In this document: positions 1-6,934 of the stretch, in pieces | Layout: every line of letters starts with the position of its first letter | Position numbering within the stretch: the stretch's first letter is position 1 | From: Fimenecus sp045655645 | GTDB lineage: Bacteria > Bacillota > Clostridia > Oscillospirales > Acutalibacteraceae | NCBI GenBank assembly: GCA_045655645.1 | Contig: JAZOPS010000030.1 | Span: 1 to 25,488 of the forward strand | Direction of reading: 5' to 3' | DNA: 25,488 nt | Notes under the pieces: model-generated | Databases searched by the model: none | Told to the model about the DNA's origin: nothing | What the model saw: the letters and a program-made list of their open reading frames with translations, nothing else | Program-made: the position numbers and the translations under genes

Positions 1-97
1 AACTTCGTTGACAGCTCCCTTACTCGCCTGCCGGCTTAGACAGCGCTAATTCAGCATCCACCGAATGCTCGCGCCCTGACAAGGAGAGCCTAGAATA
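1..97 (-). other. G+C-rich, foldable segment; possible structured RNA cut by the window edge
   Basis: This stretch is clearly richer in G+C than the A+T-rich sequence after it and has no convincing reading frame. It folds as nested stems: 14-21 with 81-89 (one bulge), 43-46 with 71-74, and 54-59 with 63-68. The apical stem is complete on the minus strand through a G-U pair but has a C-A mismatch on the plus strand, which favours minus-strand transcription. A weak promoter-like pair, TTGTTG (114-119) and TATTCT (92-97) with a 16-base spacer, points the same way. I could not match it to tmRNA, RNase P RNA, SRP RNA, 5S rRNA, 6S RNA or a riboswitch from memory. It may be the 5' part of an RNA continuing left of the window. 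Confidence 0.3.
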
Positions 98-135
98 CAC
101 ATATTAAACAATTCAACAAATTCAAATTTTCTCGA

Positions 136-163
136 ATAAAAAGGGATGCCGAGTTGGCATCCC
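136..163 (-). terminator. Rho-independent terminator of the M20 peptidase gene
   Basis: An 8-bp perfect stem (143-150 with 156-163) with a 5-base loop is followed on the minus strand by a T tract (TTTTTATT). It lies 13 bases past the stop codon of the M20 peptidase. The stem-loop is nearly the same as the hairpin at 6658-6678. Confidence 0.85.
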
Positions 164-175
164 CTATGGTTAAAA

Positions 176-1612
176 CTATTTATAATTTTTAACAAAATAT
201 TTATAGAATGCTACGCAATTTGCGACCGAGTCGATGTCGATATTTTCGTTTTCTGCATGGACAGAACCCAACTGCTGAGCCGACAATTTAATGGGTGCGA
301 AACGAAGCACACAATCACACACATCTGTAAGCGTTCTCGCATCTGTACCCGCTGGAAGAATAAATGGTGATGCAGGATATTGTGGGAAAATTTCACCAAT
401 ACAATTCATTGTGTACTGGAATGGCGGTTTGCTCATATCGGCAGGGCCATGGTACTCACTATCTTCTGTCATTTCAACAGTAATATCATATTTCTTTGCT
501 ATCTCTTTGAAAGCTTCTAAATCTTTTTCAAAATTTTCTTCATTAACAGGTCTCAAAAATGCTTTTGCAGTACAGATTTTATCTTTTGTGCTACCTTCAA
601 TATTGTTGAAGGTGCAAGTTGTACCGATAAGCCCACCTGCTTGTGCATTGATTTTTGGCATAACCTTTTTAATTATTCCACCAAAAAGCCAAAGGTTTGA
701 GAGAAGCATATTCATTGGGAATGCGAGATATGGTGCCATGTGTTTGAACATTGCTTCAACTTGTGGATTGATTTTTCGAATGAAAATATCATTTGACATA
801 ATTTCATTGATAAATGATGACATTCTCTCAACTGTTGTTGCTTGTGCGCCCGCTGTGAGAGAAGCGTGGGCATTGCCTGCAGTTGCAGTACAATTTAAAT
901 AAATTCTACCTTTTTCGTGGACTGCAACCATTCCACATTTGTCAGCTTTCATTCCTGCAAGTGGTGGCTCGATAAGTGCGCCACCTTCGTCAAGAATTGT
1001 CTCAAATCTAATGTTATTCTCTTTGAAATATTCGTTTGCAAGGGGTATTCCGTTACCACCGAGCTCTTCATTATGTGATGAGCCAATCCAGATATTGCAA
1101 GGTGGTGTGAAGCCTTCGTTCAACAATTCTTCAAGAGCAGAGAATTCTGCAAAAAGTGGAGTTTTTGTGTCAACTGTACCTCTACCCCAGATTTTGCCGT
1201 CAATGATTTCACCTGAAAATCCGTCGTGCTCCCAATCGCCACTAACATCAACAACATCATGGTGGGACATTAGCATAATGTTACGAGTTTCATCTTTACC
1301 TTTGATTTTATAAATCCAACAATCGTCCGAAAATGTCATTTTCTCGGCAGTTTTATGTACTGTTGGAAAAAGTTCAACCATTACATCGCGAAGTTTTGCA
1401 AATTCAGTATCGTCATAACTATCTGCAACTGAAATTGTTTTACACTTAATCATCTTTTGAAGACGAAGAGCGTAATTCATAATTTCGTCGTCATTATAAA
1501 ATGGTTTGAATTCCTCAAGTTTTCTTGCACCTTTAATACTTTTCATCGTATTAAACGCCAATACTAAAGCTAACCCAACCAAAATTGCTAAAATAAGAAA
1601 TAATATAATCAT
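176..1612 (-). CDS. M20 family metallopeptidase with N-terminal membrane anchor
   Basis: Probable zinc-dependent carboxypeptidase or aminoacylase of the M20/ArgE/PM20D1 group, which cleaves a terminal amino acid or an N-acyl group. Residues 2-20 form one hydrophobic helix (MIILFLILAILVGLALVLAF), so the enzyme is probably membrane-anchored; which side of the membrane it faces is not shown. The M20 metal ligands are visible: H117 and D119 in SHHDVV, D148 in GRGTVD, the E182-E183 pair in NEELGG, D208 in LDEGG, and a late His in GSVHAENE. The inserted dimerisation domain is present (AGNAHASLT region). I chose ATG at 1612 over the upstream in-frame TTG at 1627, because that TTG sits at the edge of the GGAGGAG ribosome binding site. 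The substrate cannot be read from sequence. It is a single gene with its own promoter and terminator. Confidence 0.88.
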   Translation of the reverse strand: MIILFLILAILVGLALVLAFNTMKSIKGARKLEEFKPFYNDDEIMNYALRLQKMIKCKTISVADSYDDTEFAKLRDVMVELFPTVHKTAEKMTFSDDCWIYKIKGKDETRNIMLMSHHDVVDVSGDWEHDGFSGEIIDGKIWGRGTVDTKTPLFAEFSALEELLNEGFTPPCNIWIGSSHNEELGGNGIPLANEYFKENNIRFETILDEGGALIEPPLAGMKADKCGMVAVHEKGRIYLNCTATAGNAHASLTAGAQATTVERMSSFINEIMSNDIFIRKINPQVEAMFKHMAPYLAFPMNMLLSNLWLFGGIIKKVMPKINAQAGGLIGTTCTFNNIEGSTKDKICTAKAFLRPVNEENFEKDLEAFKEIAKKYDITVEMTEDSEYHGPADMSKPPFQYTMNCIGEIFPQYPASPFILPAGTDARTLTDVCDCVLRFAPIKLSAQQLGSVHAENENIDIDSVANCVAFYKYFVKNYK

Positions 1613-1638
1613 TTTATTCTCCTCCAAATTCTTATTTA

Positions 1639-1667
1639 AGTTTACTCTTTTATTGTCGCTCAGTCAA
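1639..1667 (-). promoter_or_regulatory. Sigma-A-type promoter for the M20 peptidase gene
   Basis: On the minus strand, TTGACT (1662-1667) and TAAACT (1639-1644) are separated by 17 bases and lie about 27 bases upstream of the ATG. Confidence 0.7.
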
Positions 1668-1685
1668 CCAAAGTTTTAATTTTTA

Positions 1686-1714
1686 TTGCAATAATTGGTA
1701 TTTTATAGTATAAT
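1686..1714 (+). promoter_or_regulatory. Sigma-A-type promoter for the nitroreductase-like gene
   Basis: TTGCAA (1686-1691), a 17-base spacer and a perfect TATAAT (1709-1714). The start codon follows 16 bases after the -10, so the leader is only about 10 bases and holds little besides the ribosome binding site. Divergent from, and 18 bases away from, the M20 peptidase promoter. Confidence 0.85.
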
Positions 1715-1730
1715 TTTCAAAGGTGATTAT

Positions 1731-2399
1731 ATGGATATTTTAGAAGCAGTTGCAAGACGACATTCAGTTCGTTCTTACACAGACAAAAAAATTGAAGGCG
1801 AAGTGATGAGTGAATTACTTCAAGAAATTGAAAATTGCAATAAAGATAGCGGACTTCATCTTCAACTTATAACCAATGAAAAAGACGCTTTCTCAGGCAA
1901 GCATGCTCAAAAAGGTGGATTTAAGGGTGTCAACAACTATATCGCAGTTGTTGGCAAAAAAAGCGAAGACCTTGAAGAAAAGTGCGGATATTTCGGCGAG
2001 AAAGTTGTTCTCAAAGCACAAATGCTTGGTCTTAACACTTGTTGGGTTGCTGGCACTTATGACAAGCGCAAAGTAAAATACAATATAAATAAAGGCGAAA
2101 AATTAGTTTGTGTTATTGCAATCGGTTATGGTGAAACTCAAGGCACCCCACACTCAAATACTCTTATTGACTTTCTTTTTAGACTTCGTGGTGATATGCC
2201 ATCTTGGTTTATGGAAGGTATGCAATGTGCAATGCTTGCACCAACTGCAATGAACAAACAGAAATTCCGTTTTACTATGCTTGAAAACAATAAAATCAAA
2301 GCAGAAGCAACAAGCAAATTCTGTGGTGGAATTAATCTTGGAATTGCAAAACTTCACTTTGAAATCGGCGCAGGCGACGCAGAATATAAATTTGTATAA
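1731..2399 (+). CDS. Nitroreductase-family protein (putative TM-nitroreductase type)
   Basis: Probable FMN-dependent NAD(P)H oxidoreductase of the nitroreductase fold, 222 residues. The opening MDILEAVARRHSVRSY (residues 1-16) is the classical nitroreductase start with FMN-phosphate-binding Arg/Ser residues. A later segment, GLNTCWVAGTYDKRKV, followed by VCVIAIGYGE, matches the usual second half. The region after residue 140 (FMEGMQCAMLAPTAMNKQKFRF) resembles the TM1586-like branch, in which a repeated half-domain replaces part of the usual dimer arm. I chose ATG at 1731 because AAAGGTGA lies 4-5 bases upstream; the in-frame ATG at 1695 lies upstream of the -10 and cannot be in the transcript. 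Single gene; the natural substrate is unknown. Confidence 0.85.
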   Translation: MDILEAVARRHSVRSYTDKKIEGEVMSELLQEIENCNKDSGLHLQLITNEKDAFSGKHAQKGGFKGVNNYIAVVGKKSEDLEEKCGYFGEKVVLKAQMLGLNTCWVAGTYDKRKVKYNINKGEKLVCVIAIGYGETQGTPHSNTLIDFLFRLRGDMPSWFMEGMQCAMLAPTAMNKQKFRFTMLENNKIKAEATSKFCGGINLGIAKLHFEIGAGDAEYKFV

Positions 2400-2409
2400 T
2401 AAATAATTT

Positions 2410-2438
2410 AAGGGGTTGATAACAACCCCTTATTTTTA
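2410..2438. terminator. Bidirectional terminator between nitroreductase and transporter genes
   Basis: An 8-bp perfect stem (2410-2417 with 2424-2431) with a 6-base loop. On the plus strand it is followed by ATTTTTA, a good T tract. On the minus strand the following A+T run (AAATTATTTATT) is weaker. It sits between two converging genes, 10 bases after one stop codon and 4 bases from the other. Confidence 0.8.
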
Positions 2439-4541
2439 TGCCTTTATGATGTTTTCATAGAGTTTTTCAATTTCACCTAAATGAGTATAATTCTCTGCTT
2501 GAATTATGAGATTTCTTGCATCATTATATGGCTTTGTGATTCGTCTGTAAACCGAAACACCGTCTGTATATGCTTTAAGCTCTTTTCTGATTTGACGACG
2601 CTCTTTTTCTGTGTTATATTCACGGTTTTTAATTTCTTCTGCACGTTTTTCATCAGGAAGAACGAGATTTTCTTTGCCGTGCTTTTGAAGAAGCTTGAAA
2701 GAACGTTTTTTGAGTCTTGCAAGTTGCAAAGCATCTGAACGAATTTCTTTTTCTTCGTCAGTTGAATTTGGCAACTGTTTTGCTTTTGCCATTTCTTCTC
2801 TCCAGTCAGAATAAAGATAAACTTCACCATTGTTTAGAGTAACTTTTGCAGAAGCAAGTTGTGCTTTAAAACGCTCTGTGTTGAACTTTTCAAGCTCTTC
2901 TTTAACAATTGGCAAGCCATCAACAAATTCGTTATGCTTTTTAGCTTCACGAATTTCTGCTTTTGCAAGACGAATTGCTTCTTTGTCTTTATTCTTTCGT
3001 GCAAGTTTGAGTGCTCTCTTATCAACAGCTTTTTTCTGTAAATCGGTTCTTGCACCGTTAATAATTTTCATTGCATCAACAAGTTGCTCGTCTTCAAGTT
3101 CTCCGTTACCATAGTCTTCAAACATTGCACGGATTTTAAGCACATTCACATATCCACGATGTTTTTTCTCGGTTAAGTCATAGAAGAGATATGGGATAAG
3201 ATTCATTATTGAACCAACAATTGAACAAATTATAAGCACGGTGAAGAGATTGTTTCTCATTTCGTCATTATAAAGCACTGTATAGTCTTCTTTAAGTCCC
3301 ATTTTTTCATAAATTGCAGGAATAACAAGACCTGTGAAGAAACCTAAAATTGTGCCTATGAGTGTGAGTGGTGTGAAAAGTCCGTCAACTCTGACACCTG
3401 TTTTCCATTGGTGATAGTCACGCATATCTGCATTGATATTTGGTGTATAAACATTTGAGAATGTGTTTACAAATGTATTGAGATATACAACAATACACAT
3501 CAAAAGCACATTTTTATAAACCAAGAATAAAATCGCATAAAGTACAACATTTATTGTATTGTGCACAATGAGAAGATTTCTCTTGCCCATAAGTTTAATT
3601 GCAAATGGTGCTAACATCATAGCCCAAAGTGCGGCATTTGAAATGAGAGTAGTTGCAAGGCCCATATAAACCTTATGTGCACCACCATCGGAATAGTTGA
3701 AAGTCCAGTTAACAAGAACTGCACTTGAACCTTCAAGAAAGCCCACCCAAGAGCCTAAGTTGATAATCCAGAAATATTTATTTTTTGCAACCTCACGAAG
3801 AGAGTCCATCAAACTGACATATTCAACAGGTCGCTTTGCAACGATAATTCTCTCTTTGAGTTTTGGTGTGAAGATGAAAAGTACAATAAGACCAACAACA
3901 GTAAATCCAGGATAAATAACACGATAGGTCCAGATATTATCCATACCCCATGTAAGACCTGCTATTGTTGGCACAACAAATGATGTGATTGTTGGTGCAA
4001 ACGAATAGAGAATCTGAGATATACTTGAAACATTTGCCCTTTCTTGTGCGTTTGGTGTTATAACTTGTTTATAAAACGCGAATGCTTCGTTATAGAATCC
4101 AAGAAATACTGACAAAACCATAAAGACTAACCAAACAACAATGACTTTTGTCCAGTAGTCCATTTGTTCATAAGGCAACCACACAAATAATGTTGAGATT
4201 ATTGCAATTGGAATTGGGGTTTTTAACATAATCGGAATGAATTTACCACCTGGCATTTTGTGGTTATCAAAAAACCAACCTCTGAAAATACCAATCGGAA
4301 TGCCGACAATATTTGCAAGAATAAGCATTACTTGCAAGTGCACAGGTTGAAGACCGATACTTGCACCAACAATAAAGTTGGCCGCGCTCAAGCCTATTGC
4401 GTTTGCAAGAGTTGACGCCCAATGAATACCAAATCCAGCAACACCAAGATTGACAATTTCTTTATAGGGCACATAATTCCCCTCAGCGGGCGTGTTCCAA
4501 TTTTGCTTAATGCTATTTATTAAGCTTTTTACTTTCCCCAT
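2436..4541 (-). CDS. GPH/MFS_2-type transporter with long charged C-terminal cytoplasmic domain
   Basis: Probable secondary transporter of the glycoside-pentoside-hexuronide:cation symporter/MFS_2 group, 701 residues. Residues about 28-460 carry around twelve hydrophobic segments, with an MFS-like cytoplasmic loop after the second one (FRGWFFDNHKMPGGKFIP, about 109-126). The family is normally about 450-500 residues. This protein adds some 235 residues after the last membrane segment, rich in Lys, Glu, Arg and Ala (for example KLARKNKDKEAIRLAKAEI), predicted here as helical and probably partly coiled coil. AAGGAGA lies 7 bases before the ATG. It is a lone gene with its own promoter, so the neighbours do not name the substrate; a sugar, glycoside or peptide is possible. 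The tail might bind a cytoplasmic partner or sense substrate status; that is inference. Confidence 0.8.
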   Translation of the reverse strand: MGKVKSLINSIKQNWNTPAEGNYVPYKEIVNLGVAGFGIHWASTLANAIGLSAANFIVGASIGLQPVHLQVMLILANIVGIPIGIFRGWFFDNHKMPGGKFIPIMLKTPIPIAIISTLFVWLPYEQMDYWTKVIVVWLVFMVLSVFLGFYNEAFAFYKQVITPNAQERANVSSISQILYSFAPTITSFVVPTIAGLTWGMDNIWTYRVIYPGFTVVGLIVLFIFTPKLKERIIVAKRPVEYVSLMDSLREVAKNKYFWIINLGSWVGFLEGSSAVLVNWTFNYSDGGAHKVYMGLATTLISNAALWAMMLAPFAIKLMGKRNLLIVHNTINVVLYAILFLVYKNVLLMCIVVYLNTFVNTFSNVYTPNINADMRDYHQWKTGVRVDGLFTPLTLIGTILGFFTGLVIPAIYEKMGLKEDYTVLYNDEMRNNLFTVLIICSIVGSIMNLIPYLFYDLTEKKHRGYVNVLKIRAMFEDYGNGELEDEQLVDAMKIINGARTDLQKKAVDKRALKLARKNKDKEAIRLAKAEIREAKKHNEFVDGLPIVKEELEKFNTERFKAQLASAKVTLNNGEVYLYSDWREEMAKAKQLPNSTDEEKEIRSDALQLARLKKRSFKLLQKHGKENLVLPDEKRAEEIKNREYNTEKERRQIRKELKAYTDGVSVYRRITKPYNDARNLIIQAENYTHLGEIEKLYENIIKA

Positions 4542-4575
4542 TTTTGTTCTCCTTAACAGAAAATATATTAATATG

Positions 4576-4604
4576 ATTATAAATTATTAAATGTAAAAAG
4601 GCAA
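4576..4604 (-). promoter_or_regulatory. Sigma-A-type promoter for the transporter gene
   Basis: On the minus strand, TTGCCT (4599-4604), a 17-base spacer and TATAAT (4576-4581). The -35 directly abuts the T tract of the terminator of the upstream aldolase gene, so the two transcription units are packed without spare sequence. Confidence 0.75.
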
Positions 4605-4636
4605 GAAAAAACAGCAAGTTTTTATTTCTTGCTGTT
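4603..4636 (-). terminator. Rho-independent terminator of the aldolase gene
   Basis: A 9-bp stem (4610-4618 with 4628-4636) with a 9-base A+T loop, followed on the minus strand by six T residues. It begins immediately after the stop codon of the aldolase gene. Confidence 0.85.
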
Positions 4637-4637
4637 T

Positions 4638-5609
4638 TTAAAAATTATCTAGTAATTCTTTATAAAATTCTGTGTAATCGGTTCGTTTTTGTTCTGTGAA
4701 ACGAATTGCTTCTTCTGGGTGACGATTAAGCTGGCCTGTGAGCATATATTGTGGCGCATACCCCCATTGAACACCCGATTCTTTTAAAGGAATCATATAG
4801 TTTTCAATAAACTTCAATAATGAGTATGTGCTATATTTTGGATTTTTTAAGAAACCAAGCAATAATTCCATGGCACAATTGCCTGCTCCCCTACCCATCG
4901 ACATTGCAGTTGCATCCACAAAAGACACACCATAAGAAAGGGTTTCAACTGTATTTGCATAAGCGAGTTTTTGGTTGTTATGACCATGAAAACCGATTTG
5001 CTTGCCGTATTTTTCACCATATTCAAGATATCTCTTTGCAAGCTCAACAGCACTTTCAGGAACAAGTGCACCATAACTATCAACAAGATAGATTATGTCA
5101 ACCTTTGATTCACCGAGCATTTTAAGAGCCTCGTCAATTTGGTTGAAATTAGCCTGTGAAATTGCCATAATATTACAAGTTGTTTCGTAACCCAACTCGC
5201 TTAAATAATTAATCATTTCAACTGCAGACGGAATCTGATGAATATAACAAGCAACGCGCACCATATCAATTACGCTGTCTTTTTTAGGAATAAAGTCCGT
5301 TTTATAATCACAACGACCAACATCAGCCATAACTGATATTTTCATAGGGGAATCATTTTCACCAACAATTGCACGGACATCTTCTTCTTTACAGAATTTC
5401 CACTTGCCATGTTCATCTTCGTTAAAAAGGTTGCGACTTGCACGATAACCAAATTCCATATAATCAACACCACATTTAATGTTGGTTTTATAAAGCTCAC
5501 TAACAAATTCGTCAGTAAACTGAAAATTATTGCAAAGCCCACCATCACGGATTGTGGCATCAAGCACACGAATATCGTGACGGACGCTCATTAAATTGCC
5601 TTTTCTCAT
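4638..5609 (-). CDS. HMG-CoA lyase-like (DRE-TIM metallolyase) aldolase
   Basis: Predicted divalent-metal-dependent TIM-barrel aldolase or lyase, 323 residues, related to 4-hydroxy-2-oxovalerate aldolase and HMG-CoA lyase. The family signature is at residues 16-24 (LDATIRDGG), where Arg and Asp are catalytic and metal-binding. GFHGHNN in the second half supplies the metal His residues, and a Gly-rich segment (SMGRGAGNC) follows as in this family. Metal-site residues are intact. A strong AAAGGAGG ribosome binding site precedes ATG at 5609; the next ATG, 18 bases downstream, has a weaker site. No acylating acetaldehyde dehydrogenase or hydratase gene is adjacent, so a role in meta-cleavage catabolism is not supported. 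Such stand-alone homologues are also found next to sugar or nucleotide biosynthesis genes. Substrate unknown. Confidence 0.82.
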   Translation of the reverse strand: MRKGNLMSVRHDIRVLDATIRDGGLCNNFQFTDEFVSELYKTNIKCGVDYMEFGYRASRNLFNEDEHGKWKFCKEEDVRAIVGENDSPMKISVMADVGRCDYKTDFIPKKDSVIDMVRVACYIHQIPSAVEMINYLSELGYETTCNIMAISQANFNQIDEALKMLGESKVDIIYLVDSYGALVPESAVELAKRYLEYGEKYGKQIGFHGHNNQKLAYANTVETLSYGVSFVDATAMSMGRGAGNCAMELLLGFLKNPKYSTYSLLKFIENYMIPLKESGVQWGYAPQYMLTGQLNRHPEEAIRFTEQKRTDYTEFYKELLDNF

Positions 5610-5651
5610 TGTAAGTCGCCTCCTTTATAATTTATTTTTTATTTGTCTTGA

Positions 5652-5680
5652 TTGACTGAGTTAGATTATTTTGATATACT
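5652..5680 (+). promoter_or_regulatory. Sigma-A-type promoter for the acyltransferase gene
   Basis: TTGACT (5652-5657), a 17-base spacer and TATACT (5675-5680), about 33 bases before the ATG. The divergent aldolase gene must start in the same 104-base gap; a TTGACA on the minus strand at 5684-5689 is the best -35 for it, but no well-spaced -10 is evident. Confidence 0.8.
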
Positions 5681-5713
5681 AAATGTCAATAAAACATTGG
5701 GGAGAAAAAAACT

Positions 5714-6649
5714 ATGGGACTTAAATATTTTCTTGATAAAACACTCCATCGTCCTGTTGAGGGCGACAGAGTTGAATATTTTGGTGAGGTTAAGAAAAAA
5801 TGCAACGGATATGCACTATCTTCTGCAACTACCCAACCTGCAGCGTCATATCATTATGACTTAGATGTTACAAAATTATGGGAAGAATATAAAGCATTCA
5901 AAAGTGAATGTGGATATTCTCTCTCATTCAATACAATCATTATAAAAGCAATGATAGAGGGCTTAAAAGTTGCTCCAAAACTTAATGCTCATATTGATTT
6001 CAAGCCATATTCAGTCTCAGGCCGTTTGATTATTAAAAAACACATCAATCTTGCATTACCTGTTCTTCTTGATAGCGGTGAAACTTTCCCTGTGAACATT
6101 CTCAATGCCGAAGAAAAAAATCTCAAAGAGCTTCAAGAAGAAATCACAGATTTGGTTACACGAATGAAAACTACCGATATTGGACGCACCTATACAGACC
6201 TTGCTTTGCTTCGTGGAATAGCAATGATGCTTTCAAGCAATATGCCTCGTGCAATTGCAATGACTGTTAAGGGAGCTTTCGGCAAGAGCAAAATGGGAAA
6301 CATTTCTGATTTGTTTCATCGTGCTCCAAAAGAAGAAAACGCACTTTCCCCCGACCATGTTAGAGAAGGTACAGTATGCTTCTCAAATTATGGTGCATTA
6401 AGACTTGAGGGTCATAGTTGCCACGCCCCACTTTTATATCCACAAGTGTTTATGATGGGTGTTGGCACAGTTCACGATGAAGAATTTGTGTTTAGAAACA
6501 GCAAAGGTGAAATTGATTTAGGCACAAAGAAAGTTATGCCTGTAACACTCACCTTCGACCACAGAATTGGTGCACTCATCGATGTTGTGCCATTTATGAA
6601 TAAAATTGATGAGATTGCTAAAAATCCCGAAATCATCAAGAATTGGTAA
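5714..6649 (+). CDS. Stand-alone E2/chloramphenicol acetyltransferase-fold acyltransferase
   Basis: Predicted acyltransferase of the 2-oxoacid dehydrogenase catalytic-domain/CAT superfamily, 311 residues. The active-site motif appears as DHR at residues 282-284 in TFDHRIGALID, giving the catalytic His; the usual DG that completes DHRxxDG is replaced by Ala-Leu. The conserved SFNTIIIKAM segment (71-80) and the late Gly-rich VFMMGVG (245-251) also fit the fold. There is no lipoyl domain or E1/E3-binding domain, and no E1 or E3 gene is nearby. It is therefore not a conventional dehydrogenase core, but more likely a free-standing acyl-CoA-dependent acyltransferase. GGGGAGA lies 8 bases before the ATG. 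Substrate unknown; antibiotic acetylation is not implied. Confidence 0.78.
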   Translation: MGLKYFLDKTLHRPVEGDRVEYFGEVKKKCNGYALSSATTQPAASYHYDLDVTKLWEEYKAFKSECGYSLSFNTIIIKAMIEGLKVAPKLNAHIDFKPYSVSGRLIIKKHINLALPVLLDSGETFPVNILNAEEKNLKELQEEITDLVTRMKTTDIGRTYTDLALLRGIAMMLSSNMPRAIAMTVKGAFGKSKMGNISDLFHRAPKEENALSPDHVREGTVCFSNYGALRLEGHSCHAPLLYPQVFMMGVGTVHDEEFVFRNSKGEIDLGTKKVMPVTLTFDHRIGALIDVVPFMNKIDEIAKNPEIIKNW

Positions 6650-6657
6650 TTATATAT

Positions 6658-6678
6658 GGGACGCCCACTCGGCGTCCC
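6658..6678. repeat. Hairpin nearly identical to the left-edge terminator stem
   Basis: An 8-bp perfect stem (6658-6665 with 6671-6678) with loop CACTC, 8 bases after the acyltransferase stop codon and 13 bases before the tRNA. It shares 18 of 21 bases with the minus-strand hairpin at 143-163; two of the three differences are a compensating base pair. Unlike that copy, it is not followed by a good T tract on either strand (GTTAAAAATATTT on plus), so it is at best a weak terminator. It could leave the tRNA co-transcribed with the gene upstream. Confidence 0.65.
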
Positions 6679-6691
6679 GTTAAAAATATTT

Positions 6692-6768
6692 GCGTTTGTA
6701 GCTCAGTTGGATAGAGCGTCAGACTCCGACTCTGAAGGTCGCTGGTTCGACTCCAGTCAAGCGCGCCA
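6692..6768 (+). tRNA. tRNA-Arg (anticodon CCG)
   Basis: A complete cloverleaf of 77 bases including an encoded CCA (6766-6768). Acceptor stem 6692-6698 with 6758-6764 (one G-U), D stem GCTC/GAGC, anticodon stem TCAGA/TCTGA, loop CTCCGAC with anticodon CCG at 6726-6728, five-base variable loop, T stem 6741-6745/6753-6757 with loop TTCGACT. It reads the CGG arginine codon, which is rare in low-GC genomes. No clear independent promoter is visible upstream. Confidence 0.97.
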
Positions 6769-6772
6769 AAAA

Positions 6773-6803
6773 GGACTTGCAAATTTGCAAGTTCTTTTTA
6801 TTT
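6773..6803. terminator. Terminator after tRNA-Arg, probably bidirectional
   Basis: Stem 6773-6780 with 6787-6794 (one G-U) and an A+T loop, followed on the plus strand by TTTTTATTTTT. On the minus strand it is followed by TTTTT, so it may also stop transcripts from ychF. Confidence 0.88.
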
Positions 6804-6855
6804 TTCATCAAGTATATTTTAAGTTTTAGTAAAATTGAGTTGTTTTTTCGCAAGA

Positions 6856-6916
6856 CAATGTGGCAAAGGCGAAGCTGTATCAGGTATACTGCGAGCCGAA
6901 AGCCACGAAGCATTAC
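6856..6916. repeat. Imperfect palindromic element between tRNA-Arg and ychF
   Basis: A three-part stem-loop: GTGGC (6860-6864) with GCCAC (6902-6906), GGC (6868-6870) with GCC (6895-6897), and GCTGTAT (6874-6880) with ATACTGC (6886-6892, one mismatch) around a 5-base loop. It is richer in G+C than its flanks and has no protein-coding character. It is not followed by a T tract. It may be a dispersed palindromic repeat or a structured 3' end for ychF; a genome-wide copy count would decide. Confidence 0.45.
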
Positions 6917-6934
6917 AGAAAAAGAACCAATTTT

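Noticed and set aside
1..97. Left-edge segment as the 5' end of 23S rRNA, because of the string CGGTGGATGC
   Set aside because: Only about 10 bases agree; sequence on both sides departs from 23S rRNA and no further match was seen.
291..902. A 203-codon plus-strand frame opposite the M20 peptidase
   Set aside because: The minus-strand frame carries all M20 motifs in order, so this is an antisense shadow.
1639..5680. TTGACTGAG shared by the promoters at 1662 and 5652 as a regulatory box
   Set aside because: The two sites share only the -35 and three bases beyond it, in promoters of opposite orientation; too short to separate from chance.
5714..6649. A chloramphenicol resistance gene
   Set aside because: The fold is shared with CAT, but the protein is longer than the usual ~215 residues and aligns better with E2 catalytic cores; the sequence gives no support for antibiotic acetylation.
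6719..6913. A minus-strand reading frame running through tRNA-Arg and the palindromic element (ends LTGVEPATFRVGV)
   Set aside because: It is the antisense of a clear tRNA and of non-coding sequence, with no ribosome binding site; such frames are commonly mis-annotated next to tRNAs.
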